From an uncultured Candidatus Melainabacteria bacterium (GTDB lineage Bacteria > Cyanobacteriota > Vampirovibrionia > Gastranaerophilales > Gastranaerophilaceae): 27,771 bases of DNA. The stretch spans positions 1 to 27,771 of the forward strand of contig CAKUUG010000024.1 of NCBI GenBank assembly GCA_934692665.1. Direction: 5' to 3'. Of the stretch, positions 16,996 to 23,597 are shown piece after piece. Position 1 is the stretch's first letter. Every line of letters begins with the position of its first letter. The translations under genes and the position numbers were made by a program. The notes under the pieces are model-generated. The model searched no databases, was not told where the DNA came from, and worked only from the letters and a program-made list of their open reading frames with translations.

Positions 16996-18357
16996 ATGAA
17001 AAAAATTTTAACAATCATATTATTACAAACTTTCTTTTGCACCGTCGGAGCTTTTGCGACGGACAGCAAAGACTATGTAGATTTTGGTTTTTGGAAAAAA
17101 TTTAATGATGAAATTTTAGTTAGCAACATCCAAAAATCTGTTGAAAACAATGTCGATTTAAAAATCGCTGTCTTAAAAGTAAAAGAAAGTGAAAAAATAG
17201 TTAAAATGTCTTTGGCACAAGAATTGCCATCTATTGATTTTAATGGGTTAGCAGGAAAGATATTTTCTTCTTCTGACCTTTTGAGAGGTTATAGAAACTA
17301 CAGTATAAGAAGCTATACTCAAACGAGATTCCTTTTGCCGTTTGAAGTAAATTACGAAATTGACATTTGGGGTAAAAATCACTTAAGAACAAAAAGTAGA
17401 AAAGTTACCCAAAAAATCCTTCAACAAGACGAAAAAGCAAGCTATATCATCTTAACCACGTCAATTGCTTGTGATTATTACAATCTTATCAGAACTGATG
17501 AGTTATTAAAATTGGAAAACGAAAACTACGAATTAACCTCTTCGCTTCTTGATTTGATTGAAAAAAGGGAAAAAATCGGCTTGTCAACTTTGGATGATGT
17601 TTTAGAAACAAAAGCAAAACTTATTCAAATCAATTCAAATATAAATGAGCTTAATGCAAGAAAACAAATTATAGAAAATCAAATCGCTTATTTGATGGGA
17701 GAAAAATTCGCACCGGAAATTGAAAGAAATGGCTTTGAAGATACTGTTGAAATATCAACTATTCCTCAAGATTTTAAATCAGAAATAATATTAAACCGTC
17801 CCGATGTTGTTTCGGCATTCGAAAATATAACGAGAGCAAATTACGAAGCAAGAATTGCAAAAAAAGACCTTTTGCCATCTTTTACAATTACAGGTACATT
17901 TGGTTGGAACGGTTACAACAATCTAAAAGGTATATTTAAAAACCACACCGGAATAGCACAGGTTTTTGTCGCTCCAAATTTGAATATTTTTGACGGCGGA
18001 AAAAAATACAATTTCATGAAATTGAAACAATTGGAATTAAAAGAAGCTCAAACGCAATATGAAAAAGCGGTTCTAGCTTCTTTACAAGAAGTTAATGACA
18101 ATCTTGCCGTTTTGAAAAGCGAAAATCAAAATTACAAAAATTCAAAAGATATTTTCGATATTCAAAACAAAAAATTAAATTTAAAAACAAACAATAAAAA
18201 CTTTGGTTTGTCTAGTATAATCGATACAATATTGTATAAACAAATTCAACTTAATGCAAAAAAACAATTCACAAATGATAAAATAAATCAAATAATTTCA
18301 TACATAAATTTGTACCGTTGTGTTGGTGGATATGATTTTGCAAATGAATTATTGTAA
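16996..18357 (+). CDS. TolC/NodT-type outer-membrane efflux channel
   Basis: 453 residues with a signal peptide (MKKILTIILLQTFFCTVGAFA, about 1-21) and the two-fold repeat of long helices typical of outer-membrane efflux proteins. Recognisable parts are LPSIDFNGLAG, FEVNYEIDIWGKN, the second-repeat ILNRPDVVSAFENITRANYEARIAKKDLLPSFTITGTFGWNG, and APNLNIFDGGKK. It would form the channel of the EmrAB-like pump and shows that the cell has an outer membrane. It lies divergent from marR. The leader has no Shine-Dalgarno. Confidence 0.9.
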   Translation: MKKILTIILLQTFFCTVGAFATDSKDYVDFGFWKKFNDEILVSNIQKSVENNVDLKIAVLKVKESEKIVKMSLAQELPSIDFNGLAGKIFSSSDLLRGYRNYSIRSYTQTRFLLPFEVNYEIDIWGKNHLRTKSRKVTQKILQQDEKASYIILTTSIACDYYNLIRTDELLKLENENYELTSSLLDLIEKREKIGLSTLDDVLETKAKLIQINSNINELNARKQIIENQIAYLMGEKFAPEIERNGFEDTVEISTIPQDFKSEIILNRPDVVSAFENITRANYEARIAKKDLLPSFTITGTFGWNGYNNLKGIFKNHTGIAQVFVAPNLNIFDGGKKYNFMKLKQLELKEAQTQYEKAVLASLQEVNDNLAVLKSENQNYKNSKDIFDIQNKKLNLKTNNKNFGLSSIIDTILYKQIQLNAKKQFTNDKINQIISYINLYRCVGGYDFANELL

Positions 18358-18448
18358 AAGATATTAAAAATATATAAAATTTCTCTTATTTTTAAAAATT
18401 ATCATTTATTATATATAGGATAAAAATGGTAGTTACTAGGAGGCATTT

Positions 18449-19789
18449 ATGACAAGCTCAAAAGAAAAAAGAGAAAGAATCGTTAAACTTTGTGAGGAGC
18501 ACAATGTTTGTTTTATAAGACTTCAATTTTGCGATATTAATGGTACAATAAAGAATCTCTCGCTTCCGATTAGCCAGTTAGACAAAGTATTGAATAATGA
18601 AATCATGCTCGATGGCTCTTCAATAAAAGGTTTCCGCAGTATAGAAACTTCAGATATGTACTTCTTCCCTGATTTTGATACTTTTACCATTTTGCCTTGG
18701 TGCGAAAGAGATGGCGAAAACGTAGCAAGAATTATTTGCGATATCCATAATGCAGATGGAACACCGTTTGAAGGTTGTCCTCGTTGCAATTTAAAAAGAA
18801 TGATTAAAAGAGCGGAAAAATTGGGCTATAAAATGAATGTAGGGCCTGAAGCAGAGTTTTTCATTTTTGAATTAGACGAAAAAGGAAAAGCGACAACAAT
18901 CACTCATGATAAAGGTGGTTATTATGATGCTGCTCCAACAGATATGGGAGAAGATATTCGTCGTGATATCGTTGGAACATTGGAAGCAATGGACTTTGAA
19001 ATAGAAGCAAGCCACCATGAAGTAGCAGATGGACAACATGAAATAGATTTTAAATACGCAGATGCTTTGACTACTGCTGATAATATTATTACTTTCAAAT
19101 ATGTTGTAAAAAGTATTGCAAACGAATATGGTGTCCATGCTACTTTTATGCCAAAACCGATTTTTGGTATCAACGGGTCCGGTATGCACTGTAATTTATC
19201 TTTGTTTAAAGATGGTAAAAATCTGTTTTTTGCACCTGAAGAACCTTATCAATTGTCAAAAGAAGCACTGTATTCAATCGGTGGTGTATTAAAACATGTA
19301 AAATCATTCACAGCTGTTACAAACCCAATTGTAAATAGCTACAAACGTATAGTCCCAGGGTACGAAGCACCTGTTTATTTGGCTTGGTCTTTAGCAAATC
19401 GTTCTGCACTAATCAGAGTACCTGCAAAACGTGGCGTTGCAACAAGAATTGAACTTCGTTCTCCGGATCCTTCTTGCAATCCATATTTGGCACTTGCTGC
19501 AATATTGGGTGCAATACTTGATGGTGTTGAAAATAAAATCGAACCACCAACTCCTGTTGAAGAAAATATTTACGAAATGACACCTGTAGAACTTAAAAAA
19601 GCAAAAATAGATTCGCTTCCTGATAGCTTGATTACAGCAGTTGACTTATTAGAAAAAGATGAAGCAATCAAAGATGCACTCGGAGAACATATTGTAAACG
19701 AATTTGTTTTAGCAAAACACATTGAATGGGATAAATATAGAACCTATGTCACTCAGTGGGAACTTGATGCATATTTAAACAATTATTAA
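18449..19789 (+). CDS. glnA: Glutamine synthetase type I (GSI-alpha-like)
   Basis: Makes glutamine from glutamate, ammonia and ATP as a cytosolic dodecamer. 446 residues, the short GSI-alpha length; I see no adenylylation-type tyrosine loop. Visible sites: DGSSIKGF (55-62), metal-binding Glu134/Glu136 (GPEAEFFIFE), Glu191 and Glu198 (EVADGQHEID), His247 (GSGMHCNL), NSYKRIVPGYEAP (296-308) and RIELRSPDPSCNPYLA (333-348). The position matching B. subtilis feedback residue Arg62 is Ser64, with Arg63 beside it. AGGAGG lies seven bases before the ATG. An eight-codon ORF (ATG at 18426) covers this site and overlaps the start as ATGA. A strong terminator follows. Confidence 0.96.
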   Translation: MTSSKEKRERIVKLCEEHNVCFIRLQFCDINGTIKNLSLPISQLDKVLNNEIMLDGSSIKGFRSIETSDMYFFPDFDTFTILPWCERDGENVARIICDIHNADGTPFEGCPRCNLKRMIKRAEKLGYKMNVGPEAEFFIFELDEKGKATTITHDKGGYYDAAPTDMGEDIRRDIVGTLEAMDFEIEASHHEVADGQHEIDFKYADALTTADNIITFKYVVKSIANEYGVHATFMPKPIFGINGSGMHCNLSLFKDGKNLFFAPEEPYQLSKEALYSIGGVLKHVKSFTAVTNPIVNSYKRIVPGYEAPVYLAWSLANRSALIRVPAKRGVATRIELRSPDPSCNPYLALAAILGAILDGVENKIEPPTPVEENIYEMTPVELKKAKIDSLPDSLITAVDLLEKDEAIKDALGEHIVNEFVLAKHIEWDKYRTYVTQWELDAYLNNY

Positions 19790-19796
19790 ATAAAAT

Positions 19797-19826
19797 AAAA
19801 AGGGCTTTTTTAAAAGCCCTTTTTTA
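19797..19826 (+). terminator. Intrinsic terminator after glnA
   Basis: AAAAAGGGCTTTT at 19797-19809 pairs perfectly with AAAAGCCCTTTTT at 19812-19824, followed by T. It begins seven bases after the glnA stop. Confidence 0.93.
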
Positions 19827-19895
19827 TTCGCAAAACTTAATATTTTTCTTGTGTTTGAGTTTTGTTCATAATAGAATTGTCCTGTTAATACTAAA

Positions 19896-19964
19896 TATTC
19901 GATAATTACATTCCGCATGGCATTTTTGCCAGCCCGTTCCATAGGGGTCGGACTATATCGAATA
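19896..19964 (+). ncRNA. Structured 5' leader of rpsB, candidate S2 autoregulatory element
   Basis: TATTCGATA (19896-19904) pairs over nine bases with TATCGAATA (19956-19964). Inside, TCCG (19912-19915) pairs with CGGA (19949-19952). Within that are two small hairpins, TGGC/GCCA (19918-19921 with 19928-19931) and CCC/GGG (19933-19935 with 19944-19946). This makes a three-way junction ending 20 nt before the rpsB start. The segment is clearly richer in GC than its surroundings. rpsB leaders are autoregulated by S2 in several bacteria; I infer the same here. Confidence 0.6.
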
Positions 19965-19984
19965 AATGAAAGGATAAAGAAACT

Positions 19985-20752
19985 ATGGCAACAGCTACTT
20001 TAGTAGAATTATTAGATGCAGGTGTACATTTTGGTCACCAAACTCAAAAATGGAACCCAAAAATGAAACAATACATTTTTGGTGCAAAAAATGGTATTTA
20101 TATTATCGACCTTAGAAAAACTTCTGATTTGTTGGACAATGCGTACGAAGTTGTTCGCAAATTTGCTTCTCAAGGCAAAAATGTTTTATTTGTAGGTACA
20201 AAAAAACAAGCTGCTGATGTTGTAGCTCAAGAAGCTGCACGTTGTGGCGGATACTACATCAATCGTCGTTGGTTGGGTGGTATGATGACAAATTTTGAAA
20301 CTATCAGAGGTAGAGTAAACAAACTTAGAGAATTAGAATCATTCTTGGAATCTGGTGCAGCAAACAAACTTCCTAAAAAAGAAGTTGCTCAATTAAACAG
20401 ACAATTAGCAAAATTGTCAAAAACTTTGGGCGGTATTAAAGAAATGAAAGGTATGCCGGATATTTTAGTTGTAATCGACCAAAAGAAAGAATTGATTGCA
20501 ATTAAAGAAGCAAATAAACTAGGCATTCCTGTTGTATGTTTGGCTGATACAAATGCTGATACAGACGGTATTGATTATATTATTCCGGGTAATGACGATG
20601 CACTTCGTTCAATCAAATTAATCTGTTCAAAAATGGCTGATGCTGTTTTAGAAGGAAAAGAACTTAGAGCAAACAATGCTAAAACAAACGGAAAAATCCA
20701 AAAAGTTGAAGCATCTGACGCAAATGCTCAAGAAGAAAAAGTTGAAGCGTAG
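19985..20752 (+). CDS. rpsB: 30S ribosomal protein S2
   Basis: 255 residues. The S2 signatures are LLDAGVHFGHQTQKWNPKM (residues 9-27), GIYIIDLRKT, RRWLGGMMTNF and IPVVCLADTNADTDGIDY. The last 25 residues are a charged, low-complexity tail. It is the first gene of rpsB-tsf, the usual bacterial pairing, with a 35-nt gap to tsf. AAAGGA precedes the ATG. A folded leader lies just upstream and probably controls translation. Confidence 0.98.
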   Translation: MATATLVELLDAGVHFGHQTQKWNPKMKQYIFGAKNGIYIIDLRKTSDLLDNAYEVVRKFASQGKNVLFVGTKKQAADVVAQEAARCGGYYINRRWLGGMMTNFETIRGRVNKLRELESFLESGAANKLPKKEVAQLNRQLAKLSKTLGGIKEMKGMPDILVVIDQKKELIAIKEANKLGIPVVCLADTNADTDGIDYIIPGNDDALRSIKLICSKMADAVLEGKELRANNAKTNGKIQKVEASDANAQEEKVEA

Positions 20753-20787
20753 TGTTAAAATATAGTTAAAGAATTAGGAGAAAAACT

Positions 20788-21672
20788 ATGGAAATTAAAG
20801 CCTCTATGGTAAAAGAACTTAGAGATAAAACAGGTGCAGGCATGATGGATGCTAAAAAAGCTCTTGTTGAAACTAATGGTGACATGGAAAAAGCTGTTGA
20901 ATATCTTAGACAAAAAGGTATGGCTTCAGCTGACAAAAAAATGGGCAGAATCGCTGCAGAAGGTACAATTGCTTCTGTAATCGATGGTAAAAATGCAGTT
21001 ATGGTTGAAATCAACTGCGAAACAGACTTCGTTGCTAAAAATGAAGATTTCAAAGCATTTGCAAATGAAATGGCAGCAGCAATTTTGGCTATGAATCCGG
21101 CTTCTGTTGAAGAATTTATGGCAATGACTTGTCCAAAATGTGGAAAAACAATTGAAGACATCGTTAAAGAAAAAATCGCAAAAATCGGTGAAAAAATCAC
21201 AATCAGAAGATTTGTTAAATATAATGCACAATGTTGTACAAATACATATATCCACAATGGAAAAATTGGTGTATTGTTAGAAGCAAAATGTGAAAATTGC
21301 AATGAAGAAACTCAAGCAATTACAAAAGATATTTGCTTACACATTGCTTCAAATGCTCCTGAATTTGTTTCAAGAGAAGAAATTCCTGCTTCTGTAATAG
21401 AAGAAGAAAAAAGAATCGAAATGGGCAAAGAAGATTTGGCTAAAAAACCTGAAAACATCAGAGAAAAAATCGTCGAAGGCAGAGTTAACAAATTAATGGC
21501 CCAAAGATGTCTTTTGGAACAACCATTTGTTAAAAATCCTGATATGACAATCGCTCAATTGATTGAAGGAAAATTGTCAATCGTTAAATTTGATAGATAC
21601 GTTTTGGGTGAAGGTATTGAAAAAAGACAAGATAACTTTGCTGAAGAAGTTATGAATCAAATTAAAGGTTAA
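20788..21672 (+). CDS. tsf: Elongation factor Ts with a four-cysteine CxxC pair
   Basis: Nucleotide exchange factor for EF-Tu. 294 residues with the N-terminal UBA-like domain (VKELRDKTGAGMMDAKKAL, from 8) and the EF-Tu contact TDFVAKNEDF (79-88). The core reads KIGEKITIRRF (132-142) and YIHNGKIGVLLEA, and the C-terminus has QPFVKNPDMTI. Unusually, CPKC (115-118) and CENC (168-171) lie in the core domain, with Cys149-Cys150 between them, as in a zinc-ribbon-like site. AGGAG lies six bases before the ATG. A strong hairpin terminator follows. Confidence 0.96.
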   Translation: MEIKASMVKELRDKTGAGMMDAKKALVETNGDMEKAVEYLRQKGMASADKKMGRIAAEGTIASVIDGKNAVMVEINCETDFVAKNEDFKAFANEMAAAILAMNPASVEEFMAMTCPKCGKTIEDIVKEKIAKIGEKITIRRFVKYNAQCCTNTYIHNGKIGVLLEAKCENCNEETQAITKDICLHIASNAPEFVSREEIPASVIEEEKRIEMGKEDLAKKPENIREKIVEGRVNKLMAQRCLLEQPFVKNPDMTIAQLIEGKLSIVKFDRYVLGEGIEKRQDNFAEEVMNQIKG

Positions 21673-21690
21673 TAATCTTTAAAATTTTAT

Positions 21691-21722
21691 AAAAAGCACA
21701 AGGAATTTCCTTGTGCTTTTTT
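21691..21722 (+). terminator. Intrinsic terminator after tsf
   Basis: AAAAAGCACAAGG (21691-21703) pairs perfectly with CCTTGTGCTTTTT (21709-21721) around a five-base AATTT loop, with a T-run. The A-run on its left makes it usable for the minus-strand tRNA transcript as well. Confidence 0.93.
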
Positions 21723-21733
21723 ATTGCTACAAA

Positions 21734-21921
21734 GAAGCGATTGCTCCCACCGGAATGCTACAAATTACTCATTGAATAAAAACAAAAATCTGGGTCCGGT
21801 GACTCTGCCGAAGAAAATGCGAACCATTGAGCATTTTCTGAGAGGGCATAAGCGAAGCGATTGCTCCCACCGGAATGCTACAAATTACTCATTGAATAAA
21901 AACAAAAATCTGGGTCCGGTG
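21734..21921. repeat. 68-bp direct repeat, 120-bp period, containing the tRNA-Lys 3' end
   Basis: Bases 21734-21801 are repeated without change at 21854-21921. The second copy runs into tRNA-Lys, so the first carries an 11-bp remnant of the tRNA 3' end (21791-21801). The 52 bp between the copies contain a 9-bp stem (21812-21820 with 21831-21839). This is a partial duplication of the tRNA and its 3' flank. Confidence 0.9.
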
Positions 21922-21983
21922 GGACTCGAACCCACGACCAAGTGATTAAGAGTCACCTGCTCTACCAACTGAGCTACAAACCC
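21911..21983 (-). tRNA. tRNA-Lys (anticodon CTT)
   Basis: Full cloverleaf on the minus strand: acceptor GGGTTTG/CGGACCC (two G-T pairs), D stem GCTC/GAGC, anticodon stem GGTGA/TCACT with loop CTCTTAA (anticodon CTT, reads AAG), T arm GTGGG-TTCGAGT-CCCAC, discriminator A. CCA is not encoded. Both ends are involved in flanking duplications. Confidence 0.95.
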
Positions 21984-22242
21984 AAAAGTATTCAATTTTC
22001 AATCTGTATCCCTGCTCAGTTGCTAGAGCAGGCTCTACATTTTATTTTGGTTCACTCTCGTTCACCAACAGGAGCTACAAACCCAAAAGTATTCAATTTT
22101 CAATCTGTATCCCTGCTCAGTTGCTAGAGCAGGCTCTACATTTTATTTTGGTTCACTCTCGTTCACCAACAGGAGCTACAAACCCAAAAGTATTCAATTT
22201 TCAATCTATATCCCTGCTCAGTTGCTAGAGCAGGCTCTACAT
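21971..22242. repeat. 101-bp tandem repeat, 2.7 copies, starting inside tRNA-Lys
   Basis: Copies start at 21971, 22072 and 22173, each with GAGCTACAAACCCA, the first 13 bases of tRNA-Lys in reverse. The third copy stops at 22242 and has one change. Each unit also holds the hairpin CCTGCTC/GAGCAGG. Copies 2 and 3 are preceded by ACCAAC, as the tRNA is, a short homology that may have guided the duplication. From 22243 to 22323 I see only AT-rich spacer with a possible -10 (TATTAT, 22310-22315) for tRNA-Arg. Confidence 0.92.
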
Positions 22243-22323
22243 CACTACTAGTTTATGATAATTGCCAAATAAAATCAAGAGGCTATTTAAAAATACATTT
22301 TTATGCTAATATTATAAACAAAT

Positions 22324-22397
22324 GTCCACGTAGTTCAGATGGATAGAACGCCACCCTCCTAAGGTGGATGTCGGAGGTTCGAATCCTCTCGCGGACA
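22324..22397 (+). tRNA. tRNA-Arg (anticodon CCT)
   Basis: Cloverleaf on the plus strand: acceptor GTCCACG/CGCGGAC, D arm GTTC..GAAC, anticodon stem CCACC/GGTGG with loop CTCCTAA (anticodon CCT, reads AGG), T arm GGAGG-TTCGAAT-CCTCT, discriminator A. One acceptor pair, position 5 with 68, is an A-C mismatch. CCA is not encoded. Confidence 0.93.
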
Positions 22398-22409
22398 TTT
22401 TAATCTATT

Positions 22410-22426
22410 TATCTATCAGATAGATA
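22410..22426. repeat. 17-bp inverted repeat before the radical SAM gene
   Basis: TATCTATC and GATAGATA flank a single base. It has no T-run, so it is not a clear terminator for tRNA-Arg. It could be an operator for the gene at 22532; nothing else supports this. Confidence 0.35.
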
Positions 22427-22531
22427 GAATGTGCCCTCAAACAATGTGACTGCAGAGGTTGTGAATTTTTCCATCGACTCACGAAAAAGTAAAATCAATC
22501 TCAAACTTCATTAACATCAAGGAGTAAAATA

Positions 22532-23281
22532 TTGGCTGAAATATTTGGAAACATAAATTCAATAGAGCGTTGTTCTACTTCTATTGTTAATGAAACAAAT
22601 TTTCTAATCAAACTTCAAGGTTGCAACATGCGTTGTCTACACTGCAGTTCCCCTGAAACATTTAGCCATGCTGTAAACAAAAAAATGAGTGTTGGTGAAG
22701 TTGTTTCAAAAATACTTCAAGTAGAGAATTTTATAAAAAATGGCGGAGTGGTAATTTCAGGCGGCGAACCGTTGTTGCAAATTGATTTTGTTACAGAGAT
22801 ATTTAAAAAAGCAAAAGAATTAAAATTAAAAACAACTCTTGACACATCAGGAATTTTAACAAACCCAACAGATTATGTAAAATTGGACAAAATGCTGATG
22901 TATACTGATTTGGTTTTGTTAAATATCAAACACATAGATTTGGAATTGCACAAAAAACTTACAGGTCAGCCAAATTCTATAGTAAAACAATTTGCAATGC
23001 ATTTATCAAAAAAAGATATACCGACAAGAATCAGATACATAGCAATTCCTAATGTCAATACAAACAAAAAATATTTAATTGCTTTGGGTGAATTTTTGGC
23101 AACTCTTCGAAATATAAAGGGGCTAGATGTTATTCCGTTTAGAAATTTTGCTCAAAAGTACAAAAGTTTGAATATAGAATACAAGCTAAACGATATTCAA
23201 ACACCTACAAATGAATATGTGCAAGAAGTCAAAAATACAATCATAGATTCAATAAAGAACCATAAAAATAGCCTCATTTAA
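22532..23281 (+). CDS. Radical SAM enzyme similar to pyruvate formate-lyase activating enzyme
   Basis: 249 residues from a TTG start at 22532, with GGAG seven bases upstream. The [4Fe-4S]/SAM cluster motif is Cys31-x3-Cys35-x2-Cys38 in QGCNMRCLHCSSPETF, and the SAM motif is ISGGEPLL (75-82). TTLDTSG and LNIKHIDLELHKKLTG match PflA. PflA enzymes generate a glycyl radical in a partner. The usual TVDGPGIR before the cluster is replaced by CSTSIVNETNF, and no glycyl-radical partner gene is in the window, so the exact partner is unsure. Its stop codon lies inside the hairpin shared with the DUF378 gene. Confidence 0.8.
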   Translation: MAEIFGNINSIERCSTSIVNETNFLIKLQGCNMRCLHCSSPETFSHAVNKKMSVGEVVSKILQVENFIKNGGVVISGGEPLLQIDFVTEIFKKAKELKLKTTLDTSGILTNPTDYVKLDKMLMYTDLVLLNIKHIDLELHKKLTGQPNSIVKQFAMHLSKKDIPTRIRYIAIPNVNTNKKYLIALGEFLATLRNIKGLDVIPFRNFAQKYKSLNIEYKLNDIQTPTNEYVQEVKNTIIDSIKNHKNSLI

Positions 23282-23293
23282 GAGGCTATTTTT
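23264..23293. terminator. Bidirectional terminator
   Basis: AAAAATAGCCTC (23264-23275) pairs with GAGGCTATTTTT (23282-23293). Plus and minus strands both end in a T-run. It serves the convergent radical SAM and DUF378 genes and overlaps both coding ends. Confidence 0.9.
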
Positions 23294-23516
23294 AGCAATT
23301 GTAATGAGAACATTGTATTTCATCTCTAATCGAGAATACCAAGTAACCAACCGCACACAAGCCAACTATTGTGTAGATTGCTCTTGAAATTGCTGACATA
23401 TCGCCAAACAAATATCCAATTAAATCAAAATCAAATGCCCCAATTAGCCCCCAGTTTAGTGCGCCTATAATAACTACTGTATATGTTATCCATTTGAAAA
23501 TATTTGTGAAGTTCAT
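23292..23516 (-). CDS. DUF378 (YuzA-like) small membrane protein
   Basis: 74 residues with two membrane helices (about 9-28 and 44-62). The family marks are IGALNWGLIGAF (17-28) and ISRAIYTIVGLCAVGYL (43-59). Function of DUF378 is unknown. The last 12 residues carry two Cys and one His, facing one side of the membrane. AGGAGG stands five bases before the ATG. It follows the FlhA-like gene on the same strand but is separated by a probable terminator. Confidence 0.88.
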   Translation of the reverse strand: MNFTNIFKWITYTVVIIGALNWGLIGAFDFDLIGYLFGDMSAISRAIYTIVGLCAVGYLVFSIRDEIQCSHYNC

Positions 23517-23560
23517 TTTTTCCTCCTTTAAAATTCAAATTAAGTATATTTTAAAAAAGT

Positions 23561-23588
23561 GAAAAAAATAATCCTAAACTTGCTTAGG
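23561..23588 (-). terminator. Short terminator after the FlhA-like gene
   Basis: On the minus strand CCTAAG (23588-23583) pairs with TTTAGG (23578-23573), with one G-T pair and loop CAAG, followed by ATTATTTTTTT. It begins ten bases after the stop. Confidence 0.55.
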
Positions 23589-23597
23589 TCAACAGGA

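Noticed and set aside
21724..21945. 73-codon ORF on the plus strand ending in GPVGLEPTTK
   Set aside because: It is made of the 68-bp repeat and runs antisense into tRNA-Lys; a GPVGLEPTT ending is a familiar artefact of translating tRNA genes backwards.
21942..22127. 61-codon ORF on the plus strand
   Set aside because: It lies in the 101-bp tandem repeat and the tRNA, with its peptide repeating in step. There is no ribosome site.
21734..22242. CRISPR array
   Set aside because: Repeats are 68 and 101 bp, contain tRNA ends, have no regular unique spacers, and no cas genes are nearby.
21734..22242. Integrated element at tRNA-Lys
   Set aside because: Only short duplications are present; there is no integrase, phage or plasmid gene between the partial tRNA ends.
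22427..22531. Second, decayed tRNA after tRNA-Arg
   Set aside because: A GAGGTTGTGAAT stretch faintly recalls a T arm, but no acceptor or anticodon arm can be built.
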